DNA from: Nannocystis exedens
GTDB taxonomy: Bacteria > Myxococcota_A > Polyangia > Nannocystales > Nannocystaceae
Direction: 5' to 3'
Length of the DNA: 64,000 nt
Assembly: GCF_002343915.1 (NCBI RefSeq)
Contig: NZ_NETK01000001.1
Coordinates: 4,226,001 to 4,290,000 of the forward strand
Shown: piece after piece, positions 49,760 through 57,866 of the stretch
How positions within the stretch are numbered: the stretch's first letter is position 1
How the letters are laid out: each line of letters opens with the position of its first letter
Notes under the pieces: generated by a model
Told to the model about the DNA's origin: nothing
Database searches by the model: none
Seen by the model: only the letters and a program-made list of their open reading frames with translations
Position numbers and translations under genes: made by a program

Positions 49760-51337
49760 ATGACGCTTATCCGAACTCCCTTAGACCCCGTCCGCGCCTC
49801 CCTCTTCGCCGCCCTCGGCCTGCTCGTCGCCTGCGCCCCGGGCAAGAACACGACCGAGACCGACTCCTCGTCGCTGTCCGAGACCGCGGCCACCACCGAC
49901 CCGGCGACCACCGGCACCGGCACGACGAGCCCCGCCACCGATCCCGGCACCGGCTCCGACAGCGGCGGCCCGAGCACCACGTCGCCCGCGACCACCGACG
50001 CGCCGACCTCGACCACCGGCGTCGTCCCGCAGACGTGCGAGGGCACCGTCACCGAGCTCATGCAGGCCTTCGTCGATCCGCCGACGCCCTCCGGCTTCGT
50101 CAAGTGCGACGACGGCCTCATCCACCGCCCCGAGCCGCGCGAGTGCCTGTCCCCGGTCACGCCCACCAGCTGCCCCGCCGACGCCGCGCCCGAGAGCGAG
50201 TGCCTCACCGACGCCGACTGCACCGAGAAGCCGTTCGGCTCGTGCCAGCTCAACATGCTCTTCGGCGGCATCCTCGCGCCCGGCGACACCTGCGGCTGCG
50301 TGTACGGCTGCCAGACCGACGCCGACTGCGCGAGCGGCGAGGTGTGCCGCTGCGCCGGCGACGACCTCGGCCTCTACACCGAGTGCATCCCGGCGACCTG
50401 CATCACCGACGCCGATTGCCCGGGAGAGATTTGCGGGTTCGCGGCCGACATCTGCGAGCCCGGCGTGTTCTCCTCGCACTGCACCACCTCCGAGGACGCC
50501 TGCGCCGGCGACGGCGACTGCCCCAGCCCGCCCTGCGTGTTCGAGGACAGCATTCAGTCGTGGACCTGCGCCAACGCGGCCTGCGGTCGCCCCTTCCTCG
50601 TCGACGACCAGCCCGTCACCGCCCCCGCGCGCGCGCGCGACGACTGGCGCGCCCTCGTCCGCGCCCCCGTCGCGCTGCCGCCGACGCGCGCGCGCCTGGC
50701 CGCGTACTGGCAGCAGATCGGCCTGTGCGAGCACGCCTCGGTGGCCTCGTTCGCGCGCTTCATCCTCCAGCTGCTGGCCGTCGGCGCGCCGGCCGATCTG
50801 GTCAAGGACGCGCAGCAGGCCCTCGCCGACGAGATCGAGCACGCCCGCCTGTGCTTCGCGCTGGCCAGCCTGTACGAAGGGACAGGCGTCGGCCCGGGCC
50901 CGCTGACCGCCGCCGACGCGCTCGGCGAGCTCGACCTCGACGCCGTGGTCGCGGCGGTGATCCGCGAGGCCTGCGTCGGCGAGACGCTGTCGGCGCTCGA
51001 GGCCCGCGAGGCCGCCCTGCGCGCCGAAGATCCGGCCGTGCGCCGGATCCTCGAGCAGATCGCCGCCGACGAGCAACGCCACGCCGAGCTCGGCTGGCGC
51101 GTCGTCCAGTGGGCCCTCGCGCACGCGAGCGCGGACCAGCGCGCCCGCGCGGAGGCCGTGTTCGCCGCCGCGATCGCCGGCGCCGAGGCCACGATCGCCA
51201 CGCTCGAGCAGCAGCCCGGCGAGCCCGAGCTGCACGCGCACGGGGTCGTCGACGCGCCGCTGCGCGCCGCGCTGTGGCGCGAGGGCCTGCGCGAGCTCGT
51301 CCGCCCGACGCTCGACGCGCTGCGCCACGCCGCCTGA
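49760..51337 (+). CDS. Lipoprotein with Cys-rich region and C-terminal ferritin-like diiron domain
   Basis: A 525-residue protein. The signal RASLFAALGLLVAC has its lipobox Cys at the end. A Ser/Thr linker leads to a Cys-rich region (CLTDADCTEKPFGSC, CQTDADCASGEVCRC, CITDADCPGEICGF). Residues from about 310 form a ferritin-like four-helix bundle: CEHASVASFARFILQLL, ALADEIEHARLCFALASLYE, VIREACVGETLSALEAREAA and AADEQRHAELGWRVVQWALA. These give the Glu and ExxH ligands for a diiron site. Such proteins recur in Nannocystineae. The enzymatic activity is unknown; metal storage, peroxide handling or hydroxylation at the cell surface are options. Confidence 0.85.
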   Translation: MTLIRTPLDPVRASLFAALGLLVACAPGKNTTETDSSSLSETAATTDPATTGTGTTSPATDPGTGSDSGGPSTTSPATTDAPTSTTGVVPQTCEGTVTELMQAFVDPPTPSGFVKCDDGLIHRPEPRECLSPVTPTSCPADAAPESECLTDADCTEKPFGSCQLNMLFGGILAPGDTCGCVYGCQTDADCASGEVCRCAGDDLGLYTECIPATCITDADCPGEICGFAADICEPGVFSSHCTTSEDACAGDGDCPSPPCVFEDSIQSWTCANAACGRPFLVDDQPVTAPARARDDWRALVRAPVALPPTRARLAAYWQQIGLCEHASVASFARFILQLLAVGAPADLVKDAQQALADEIEHARLCFALASLYEGTGVGPGPLTAADALGELDLDAVVAAVIREACVGETLSALEAREAALRAEDPAVRRILEQIAADEQRHAELGWRVVQWALAHASADQRARAEAVFAAAIAGAEATIATLEQQPGEPELHAHGVVDAPLRAALWREGLRELVRPTLDALRHAA

Positions 51338-51363
51338 GCCGCTCCACTTCGACAAACACGGCG

Positions 51364-51386
51364 CCGCGAAGGACCGTCCTCCGCGG
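51364..51386. terminator. Hairpin downstream of the ferritin-like lipoprotein gene
   Basis: CCGCGAAGGAC pairs with GTCCTCCGCGG with one mismatch and a 1-nt loop centre, 27 bp after the stop. There is no T-tract. Confidence 0.4.
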
Positions 51387-51554
51387 CTGCGGGTGTCGGC
51401 GCTGCCGTGGAGGACTCGATGGCCTCCGCGGATCAGGGCGAAGCAGTCGCAGGCGCGCCGCTGCAGGTCACCCTCCCACATCGCGCCCCTCTGACAGTCG
51501 GCGCCGCGCTTCGATGGGCGATGGCCGCGCGCCGGAGCCGGCCCCGCCGTGCCT

Positions 51555-51711
51555 CGGCCGCGAAAGTGACAGCGACCGCAACGCTTCACGACGCGCACCC
51601 GCGCCGCTCGCATTCCCACGCGCGCGCTGATTCGACCCCACGCAGTCCCACACGCCGCCCGCGACAGCGCCCCCGCGGCCGGGTTCCCGATCGCTGTCAC
51701 TTTCGCCGCCG
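51555..51711. repeat. 157-bp stretch bounded by long inverted repeats (MITE-like or structured)
   Basis: GCGAAAGTGACAGCGA at 51560-51575 and its exact complement TCGCTGTCACTTTCGC at 51691-51706 form a 16-bp perfect inverted repeat, extending to 21 bp with one mismatch. The 115 bp between them have no gene. No target duplication was seen. It could be a miniature transposable element or the stem of a structured RNA. Confidence 0.5.
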
Positions 51712-51933
51712 CCGACATCGCCGGTCCGCGCAAGTTCCCGGGCGAGCGCGTCGTGTGCCGCCCACACAATTTTTCATCGCCCGAGGAACCGCGACCCCGG
51801 GCCTCTGTCTGTAGCCGCGTCGACGGTGCTGCGACGGCGAGGCTGGAAGCGGCTGCGAAGCAGCCCATCCGCCGCCGCGACGGACCCCCGCGCGGCGCGA
51901 CGAGCCTGCTCGTCGAGACAGTACCCAAAAAAC

Positions 51934-53673
51934 ATGTTCGATCAATCAGACAACGCTTGTATGAAAGCCAGTGACGCCATGACGACCCGCAACCATCGAA
52001 TCGAAGTCAGCTCCCTCCACAACGAGACCGAGGTGCAGGACGGCGGCCGAGTCGCCGAGGTCGTGGCCATGTACAACGACACCGTCCTCGACGTGCAGCA
52101 CCTGGGCCAGACCCGCGACGGTCGGCGCAGCGCGCCCAGGTGGCTCGCCGCCGGCGGCGCCCTGATGCTCGGCGGCCTGGCCCTCTTCGGCCACGACGCC
52201 GCCCAGGACTGGGACGGCCACGCCGAGGCCGTCAAGGCCGCGGCGGAGGTCAGCGCCCCCGCGCCGAAGGCCCCGGGCACCGGCCTCGGCGGCCTCGGCT
52301 TCGGCCTGGCGATGCTCGGCCTCGTCCCGTTCGGGGTCGCGGCGATGCGCATGCAGGACCGGGCCCGCACCGCCTACACCCTCGGCGAGGGCCACGACGC
52401 CGCCTTCCACGTCGCCGTCCCCGGCCGCCGCGAGCTCCCGATCGTCCAGGGCGAGCGCGACCACCACCTGCAGTTCACCGCCGACATGGCCGGTGAGGTC
52501 CGGATCGGCGACACCCACGTGACCCTCGAGGAGCTGATCCGCAACGGGCTCGCGCGCGAGGTCGAGGCCGGCGTCTACAGCTACCCGCTGGCCGCCGGCG
52601 CGAAGGCCCGGATCCGCTGGCAGGGCCTGACCTTCTTCATCCACTCGGTCGCCCCCGGCCGCGTGATCGCTCGCAAGAGCGAGATCGACAAGCCGTTCTG
52701 GTTCCACAACGGCCTGTCGGCGGCCGCGATCGGCAGCCTCATCCTGCTCACGCAGATGATCCCGAACGAGGCCGGCGCGCTGGCCCTCCAGGAGGAGCTC
52801 GGGGACAGCCGCTTCGTCGGCTACCTCGCGCAGCCGAACGAGCAGAAGGACGAGGCCGTCCCGAGCGAGGAGGAGCAGGCCGACGAGCCCGGCGGCACCG
52901 CCGGCGAGCGCCACGTCGGCGACGAGGGCAAGGCCGGCAAGAAGGAGAGCAAGCAGGTCAGCGGCCGCTACGCCATGAGGGGCCCCGCGTCCGCCGTCCC
53001 CAAGCTGGCCCGCAACTTCGACCCGAACATGGACGCGCGCACCACCGGCGTCCTCGGCCTGATGAAGGCCGACTCGGGTCACTTCATGGCCTCGCCGTTC
53101 GGCGACGCCTTCGCCGTCGGCAACGACAACGACGACGTGTGGGGCCAGCTCGTCGGCAAGGACATCGCCGAGTCGAACGGCGTCGGCGGCCTCGGCCTCG
53201 TCGGCAGCGGCCGCGCCGGCGGCGGCACCGGCGAGGGCACGGTGGGCCTGACCTCGGTCGGCCTCATCGGCCACAATCGCCCTGGCGACGGCGACGGCGG
53301 CCTCCACCGCCGCTCCGCCGGCTTCGAAGACCGCAAGACCCGCAGCCCGCAGGTCCTCGCCACCAAGGCCGAGGTCGTCGGCGGGCTCGACAAGGACCTC
53401 ATCCGCCGCGTCGTGCGGGCTCACATCAACGAGGTGCGCTACTGCTACAACCAGGGGCTGGCCAAGGACGCCAACCTCAAGGGCCGCGTCGCCGTCCAGT
53501 TCACCATCGGCGGCGCCGGCAAGGTCACCTCGGCCGTCGTCGGCGAGACCGACCTCAAGGACCGCGCCGTCGGGTCCTGCATCGCCCAGGCGGTCAAGCG
53601 CTGGTCGTTCCCCAAGCCGGCCTCGGGCGGCGCCGCGATCGTGACCTACCCGTTCATCCTCCAGCCCGGCTGA
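51934..53673 (+). CDS. AgmX/PglI-type protein with TonB-like C-terminal domain
   Basis: About 579 residues; the ATGs at 51934, 51961 and 51979 are all possible and none has a strong ribosome-binding site. Two hydrophobic segments (LAAGGALMLGGLALFG and GLGFGLAMLGLVPFGVAAM) precede a region of about 150 residues. A third hydrophobic segment (LSAAAIGSLILLTQMI) and an acidic linker follow. The last 95 residues match the AgmX/PglI C-terminal domain (GLDKDLIRRVVRAHINEVRY, then GRVAVQFTIGGAGKVTSAVV and AVKRWSFPKP), a TonB-like fold seen in gliding-motility and envelope proteins of myxobacteria. The Gly-rich run GLGLVGSGRAGGGTGEGT is typical. It probably spans the envelope. Confidence 0.85.
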   Translation: MFDQSDNACMKASDAMTTRNHRIEVSSLHNETEVQDGGRVAEVVAMYNDTVLDVQHLGQTRDGRRSAPRWLAAGGALMLGGLALFGHDAAQDWDGHAEAVKAAAEVSAPAPKAPGTGLGGLGFGLAMLGLVPFGVAAMRMQDRARTAYTLGEGHDAAFHVAVPGRRELPIVQGERDHHLQFTADMAGEVRIGDTHVTLEELIRNGLAREVEAGVYSYPLAAGAKARIRWQGLTFFIHSVAPGRVIARKSEIDKPFWFHNGLSAAAIGSLILLTQMIPNEAGALALQEELGDSRFVGYLAQPNEQKDEAVPSEEEQADEPGGTAGERHVGDEGKAGKKESKQVSGRYAMRGPASAVPKLARNFDPNMDARTTGVLGLMKADSGHFMASPFGDAFAVGNDNDDVWGQLVGKDIAESNGVGGLGLVGSGRAGGGTGEGTVGLTSVGLIGHNRPGDGDGGLHRRSAGFEDRKTRSPQVLATKAEVVGGLDKDLIRRVVRAHINEVRYCYNQGLAKDANLKGRVAVQFTIGGAGKVTSAVVGETDLKDRAVGSCIAQAVKRWSFPKPASGGAAIVTYPFILQPG

Positions 53674-53694
53674 CCTGAAAGACAGCCTCGCCCG

Positions 53695-53735
53695 ACCGGG
53701 CGGCGCCCCCGCGGCTCCGCCCGGTTTTTGTTTTT
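53695..53735 (+). terminator. Rho-independent terminator of the AgmX-like gene
   Basis: ACCGGGCGG (53695-53703) pairs perfectly with CCGCCCGGT (53717-53725) and is followed by TTTTGTTTTT. It lies 22 bp after the AgmX-like stop and directly at the stop of the convergent kinase gene. Confidence 0.85.
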
Positions 53736-54402
53736 ACTCGAGCGGCTCGGCGAGCCCCGCCTCCGGGTCGCGGCGCAATTTCAAAATTTTCTCGATGCGC
53801 TCGAACAGGTCGATGCGGTCGACCAGATCGTGAAGATAGTCGAGCTTGTCGGTCTCGATCGTCACCGTCTCCGACAGGTCGTAGCGCGAGAACCACGCGT
53901 CGTAGAGCTCCTGCAGCCGCCGCAGGTAGGCCGTCGGGATCGCCTGCTCCTCCGGCCGCCCGCGCAGCGCGATCCGCTTGCGCAGCGTCCGCATCGAACA
54001 CTTCAAATAGATCATCAGGTCCGGCGGCGGCAGCTGCTGCACGATCGCCTCGTACAGCTCGCGGTAGGTCTGATAGTCGCGCCGCGTCATCTGCTTGCGG
54101 CGGTACAGGTTCTCCGCGAAGATCTCGGCGTCCTCGTAGATCGTGCGGTCGCCGATCACCGGCTGCGTCGCCCGGATGAGCTCCTGGTGGATGCGGAATT
54201 TCTTGGCGAGGAAGAACACCTGCGAGTGGAACGCCCACCGCGGCATGTCCGAGTAGAAGTCGACCAGGTACGGGTTCTGCTCGTTCGGCTCGAAGTGCGG
54301 CGTGAGGCGGAACTGCCGCGCGAGGAACGTGACGAGCGTCGACTTGCCGACGCCGATGTTGCCGGCGACGGCGACGAACCTGCGGGGGCGGGCAGCGTTC
54401 AC
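53734..54402 (-). CDS. Deoxynucleoside kinase
   Basis: About 222 residues from the GTG at 54402, the length expected for the dNK/dGK-dAK family. FVAVAGNIGVGKSTLVTFLA is the P-loop. EPNEQNPYLVDFYSDMPRWA supplies the family Glu and substrate-site residues. GDRTIYEDAEIFAENLY is the DR(S/T)xxED motif. PDLMIYLKCSMRTLRKRIAL and the RGRPEE lid follow. It phosphorylates deoxynucleosides in salvage. The frame is open much further upstream, but that extension is Arg-rich and unlike the family. It is convergent with the AgmX-like gene and divergent from the membrane protein gene at 54869. Confidence 0.92.
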   Translation of the reverse strand: MNAARPRRFVAVAGNIGVGKSTLVTFLARQFRLTPHFEPNEQNPYLVDFYSDMPRWAFHSQVFFLAKKFRIHQELIRATQPVIGDRTIYEDAEIFAENLYRRKQMTRRDYQTYRELYEAIVQQLPPPDLMIYLKCSMRTLRKRIALRGRPEEQAIPTAYLRRLQELYDAWFSRYDLSETVTIETDKLDYLHDLVDRIDLFERIEKILKLRRDPEAGLAEPLE

Positions 54403-54868
54403 CCAAGCCGGGTACCGCGATCGCGTATCCGTGTCGAGTGCGCGAACCCGCGCGATCGCGCCTGCGGAGCGACTGCGCCGCCGCGGCCGCTCGCGCCGCC
54501 GCGATCGACTTCCTCGCCGCCGCAGATCTGCCGCGACCACGCCGCGAACCTCGCGAGCAGCGCCGTCTTCGATCGCCGCGAGGTCCGCTCGAGCCCGGCT
54601 CGCCGGTCGTCCCTCGCGGATCGCCGACGCGATCGACCTCGCGGCGAGCATCGCCGTCTGCGTCGCCGCCCGATCGACACGAGGTCGGCCAGCACCAGCC
54701 GGCGGATCCACCTGGGCTCGCCGGACGGCGCTTCACAGCTCAAGGTCCGCGAGTGCTCACCGGGCCGGACCCGGACGACCGGCGGCCGGCACGCGACGCG
54801 CCTCGGCGGCGGCTCTTCGCCCGTCGGCGCGCCGGACTCGTTTGTTTTCTCGTATCATCCGCGACCAC
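54403..54868. other. Divergent intergenic region of about 465 bp
   Basis: No gene is supported; the open frames are compositional. It should hold promoters for the kinase and the membrane-protein operon. An AT-rich patch (TTTGTTTTCTCGTATCAT, 54841-54858) just before the ATG at 54869 is the best promoter candidate for the latter. Confidence 0.4.
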
Positions 54869-56833
54869 ATGCCCGCTGTCGACGACCCTGCCGCGCGCCC
54901 GACCGGGCCCGAGCCACCTGGGTCGTCCGCGCCGGAGCGGCCCGTGCGGCTCGTCCTCGCCGCGCTGCTGCTCGTCGCGTTCCACCTGGCGTGGTTCGCC
55001 TACTTCGTCCCGCTCGAAGTCTGGTGGACCGACACCCCGATCGCCGGCGTCGACTTCGAGACCCATGTCGGTCAGACCTGGCGCTTCATCGAGGCCATGG
55101 ACGGCTGGGGTCACGGCTGGATGTACGACCCCCGCCTGCTCGCCGGTTACCTGCACGGCGTCATCTTCGACGCCGACAACAAGGGCTGGGAGGTCTGGAC
55201 CTGGCTCTTGAGTCATCTCGGCGTCCCGGCCGGGCTCGCCTTCAACCTGTTCGCCGCGGCCGCGCACCTCGGCGTGCTCCCGGTCGTCTACGCCTCGGCG
55301 CGGCTGTTCGACCTGTCGCGCCGCGCCGCCCTGTGGGCCGCCGCGCTCGCCTCGGCGCTGTGGTTCTTCGACTCGTTCTCGCACTGGTGCTGGTGGATCG
55401 GCATGGTCGCCTACGCGCTCTGCGGCTACCTCTCGCTGCTGCCGCTGGCGCTCTTTTACCGCTGGACCCGCCAGCGCAAGCCGTGGCAGGGCGTCGCCGC
55501 CGGCCTCGCCCTCGGCGCCGCCCACCTCGTCCACCCCTACACCTTCGTCGTCCTGGTCGCGCCGATGCTCGTGCTGTACCTCCGCGAGCTGCGACGTCTC
55601 GGCGCGCGCGGGCACTTCGCCGTCCTGGCGATGGTCGTCTTCACCCTGGTGCTCAACACCTGGTGGCTCGCGACCGCGGTCCGCTTCTGGCACTACATCC
55701 TCGACTCCGGCTTCTTCGGCCAGTCGGGCCCGGAGTGGCTGCTCGCCGACTACTTCGGCCTCGTCCTCGACACCGCCACCTCGGGCCTCCTCGGCACGCG
55801 CACCGGCTTCCGCTTCCTCGTCCTCGGCGCCGCGCTGGTCGGCCTGTGGCGCTGGCGACGGGCTCGCGACCCACGGACCTTGCCGCTCGCCGTCGCCGTG
55901 GTGGCGATGCTCCTGCTCGCCTACGCGGCCGGCTACATCTGGCTCTTCAGACAGATCCAGCCCTACCGCCACGTCCTCCCGCTCGCCTTCCTCGCCGTCA
56001 TCCCGGCCGCCGCCGCGCTCGAGTCGGTCCGCCTGCGCGAGCTGTGGCGCTCGCTCGGCCCGCCCGCCCGCGTGCTGCTCGTCGCCCTCGCCTTGCCGGC
56101 CGGGCAGATGCTGGTGCGCGACGTCCTCTACTTCACCCCCGCGCACCTGCCCGAGGTCGCCCCGTTGTACAGCGGCGAGAAGGTCCTGCTGGCCGCCAGC
56201 GGCTACCCGCCGCACCCGGACTATCGCCTGTTCCCCGCGCGGCCCGAGCACGGCGAGGTGTCGAAGTGGGTCCGCGAGGTCGACGACGGCCAGAGCCGCT
56301 TCCTGGTCGAAGAGCCAGCCGTGGGCGAGCGGCTGCACTGGCAGACCGACGCCCAGATCATCGGCGGCTTCCGCTTCCGCAACCTCGAGCACAGCATGGC
56401 CAACCTCTACCGGCGCCACAAGTTCGGGGTCGCCGGCGACGACCAGCTGCGCACCTACTTCGAGACCTACGCCGTGCGCTGGGTGATCGTCACCAGCAAC
56501 GCGACCTGGTGGAACACCAAGCCCGACCTGCTGGTCCCGGCCGGCAAGGTCGGCCACCACCGGATCTTCCGCACCACGATCGAGCCGCACCTGATCCAGC
56601 AAGGGGGCGGCGAGGTGGTCGCCGCGCCCAACCGGATCAGCGTCACCGGCAGCGACCCGAACATCGACCTGGTGCTGCGCTTTCACTGGATGGAGTACCT
56701 GGTCTGTGAGCCAGGTTGCGAGATCCGCCGCGAGAAGATCGACGACCTCGACCACGTAGGCTTCATCCGCGTGCCCGCGCCGCACCCGGCGGACCTCGAG
56801 ATCGTCAACGACTACGGCGAGGCCGGGCGATGA
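54869..56833 (+). CDS. Multi-pass membrane protein, GT-C glycosyltransferase-like
   Basis: A 654-residue membrane protein. About nine or ten hydrophobic segments occupy residues 25-410, starting VRLVLAALLLVAFHLAWFAY. The first loop has the acidic motif DFETHVGQTWRF, the position where GT-C transferases carry their catalytic Asp/Glu. The C-terminal 230 residues are soluble (HGEVSKWVREVDDGQSRFLV, then YAVRWVIVTSNATWWNTKP). The layout is that of lipid-linked sugar transferases (YfhO/PMT-like), but no specific family is certain. It overlaps the UbiA-like gene by ATGA, so the two probably act on one lipid pathway. Confidence 0.7.
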   Translation: MPAVDDPAARPTGPEPPGSSAPERPVRLVLAALLLVAFHLAWFAYFVPLEVWWTDTPIAGVDFETHVGQTWRFIEAMDGWGHGWMYDPRLLAGYLHGVIFDADNKGWEVWTWLLSHLGVPAGLAFNLFAAAAHLGVLPVVYASARLFDLSRRAALWAAALASALWFFDSFSHWCWWIGMVAYALCGYLSLLPLALFYRWTRQRKPWQGVAAGLALGAAHLVHPYTFVVLVAPMLVLYLRELRRLGARGHFAVLAMVVFTLVLNTWWLATAVRFWHYILDSGFFGQSGPEWLLADYFGLVLDTATSGLLGTRTGFRFLVLGAALVGLWRWRRARDPRTLPLAVAVVAMLLLAYAAGYIWLFRQIQPYRHVLPLAFLAVIPAAAALESVRLRELWRSLGPPARVLLVALALPAGQMLVRDVLYFTPAHLPEVAPLYSGEKVLLAASGYPPHPDYRLFPARPEHGEVSKWVREVDDGQSRFLVEEPAVGERLHWQTDAQIIGGFRFRNLEHSMANLYRRHKFGVAGDDQLRTYFETYAVRWVIVTSNATWWNTKPDLLVPAGKVGHHRIFRTTIEPHLIQQGGGEVVAAPNRISVTGSDPNIDLVLRFHWMEYLVCEPGCEIRREKIDDLDHVGFIRVPAPHPADLEIVNDYGEAGR

Positions 56834-57702
56834 TCGCGGCGCTGCGGATCCTCTTCAACGTCGCGATCTATCGCCTGCAGCGGCTCGAGATGGCCAACAT
56901 GGGCGGCGCGCTGCTCATCATGCTCGCGCTGCGGCTGTCGCCGGCCGACGTCGCGGTGCGGCTCGGCTTCGCCTTCCTGCTCAACCTGCTCGTCTACCTC
57001 AACAACGACTTCCTCGACCTGCCGACCGACCTGCGCTCGCCCGAGCGCGACGACGCCAACACCCGCTACCTCCGCGACCACCGCGGCGCGGCCGTCGGGG
57101 CCCAGCTCGGCCTCGTCTCGCTGCTGCTCGTCGTCGCCGGCGCGTGGGACCTCGGCCTGCTGGTCCCGCTGGTCGTCGGCGGCGGCGTGTGCTGGCTCTA
57201 CTCGGCGCGGCTCAAGCACGTCGCCGGGGCCGACATCGCCGCGATGATGGTGTGGGGCGCGGCCATGCTGACCGTCGCGTTCCCGCCGACGCACGTGCTC
57301 GGGTGGGTGCTGGCCGGCCTGCTCGCGCTCGACTCGGCGGTGTTCGAGACGATCCAGGTCATCCGCGACCACGACGCCGACCGCGACGCCGGCGTGCGCA
57401 CGACCGCCGTCGCCCTCGGGGTGCCGCGCACCCTCGCGCTCGCCCGCGGCCTCCTGGTCCTCGGCGCTGCCGCCGCAGCCCTGGCGATCCACCCGCTCGT
57501 CGCCGTCCCGCCGATGATCGGCGTCACCCTGCCGCTCGGCCGTCCGGCGCGCTATTGGAACCAGATCCGCGTCCTGCTCGGGCTCGCTTTCCTGTTCGCC
57601 GCGGGGTGGGTCTACCTCCACGGCGCCACCGCCGGATGGCTCGTAAGCTGCGCTGCGGGCGGCTGTACGGCCTCACCTGGTCTTTCGCTCCTGTCGCAAT
57701 AG
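56830..57702 (+). CDS. UbiA-family prenyltransferase-like protein
   Basis: A 290-residue membrane protein with about eight helices. The two Asp-rich motifs of the UbiA family are present: NNDFLDLPTDLRSPERDD (first, NDxxD type) and IRDHDADRDAGVRT (second, DxxxD type), both needed for Mg-diphosphate binding. The family transfers polyprenyl groups to aromatic acceptors or sugars (ubiquinone, menaquinone, haem A, DPPR synthases). The substrate here is unknown. Translational coupling to the GT-C-like protein recalls decaprenyl-phosphate sugar pathways, where a UbiA-like enzyme supplies a lipid-linked donor. Confidence 0.82.
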   Translation: MIAALRILFNVAIYRLQRLEMANMGGALLIMLALRLSPADVAVRLGFAFLLNLLVYLNNDFLDLPTDLRSPERDDANTRYLRDHRGAAVGAQLGLVSLLLVVAGAWDLGLLVPLVVGGGVCWLYSARLKHVAGADIAAMMVWGAAMLTVAFPPTHVLGWVLAGLLALDSAVFETIQVIRDHDADRDAGVRTTAVALGVPRTLALARGLLVLGAAAAALAIHPLVAVPPMIGVTLPLGRPARYWNQIRVLLGLAFLFAAGWVYLHGATAGWLVSCAAGGCTASPGLSLLSQ

Positions 57703-57751
57703 GCAGGCGCAGATCGGCCGCCGTCCGCCGACATCCTGCGCCCTCGTGCTC

Positions 57752-57779
57752 TATTTTACGACATATTACGTGTAAAATA
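57752..57779. promoter_or_regulatory. AT-rich inverted repeat, probable operator of the nitrite/sulfite reductase gene
   Basis: TATTTTAC (57752-57759) and GTAAAATA (57772-57779) are perfect inverted arms separated by 12 bp, in a region otherwise very rich in G and C. The centre lies about 33 bp upstream of the -35 element, an activator-like position. Confidence 0.6.
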
Positions 57780-57795
57780 CCCTGAAGGTTTTTCG

Positions 57796-57824
57796 TTGAA
57801 CTGGACGCCCTCGTCCCATATGCT
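57796..57824 (+). promoter_or_regulatory. Sigma-70-type promoter of the nitrite/sulfite reductase gene
   Basis: TTGAAC at 57796-57801 and TATGCT at 57819-57824 are separated by exactly 17 bp, 43 bp before the ATG. CTGAA-N6-TTCAG lies just downstream. Confidence 0.65.
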
Positions 57825-57866
57825 GAACAGCGCTTCAGTCTAGCGAAGTTTTCGGAGCGGCCGCAC

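Noticed and set aside
49781-51928. A 715-residue minus-strand frame over the ferritin-like lipoprotein
   Set aside because: It is an antisense shadow of a well-supported gene, of biased composition.
53728-56709. A 993-residue plus-strand frame across the kinase and membrane protein genes
   Set aside because: It is Arg/Pro-rich without domains and covers two genes with clear motifs in other frames.
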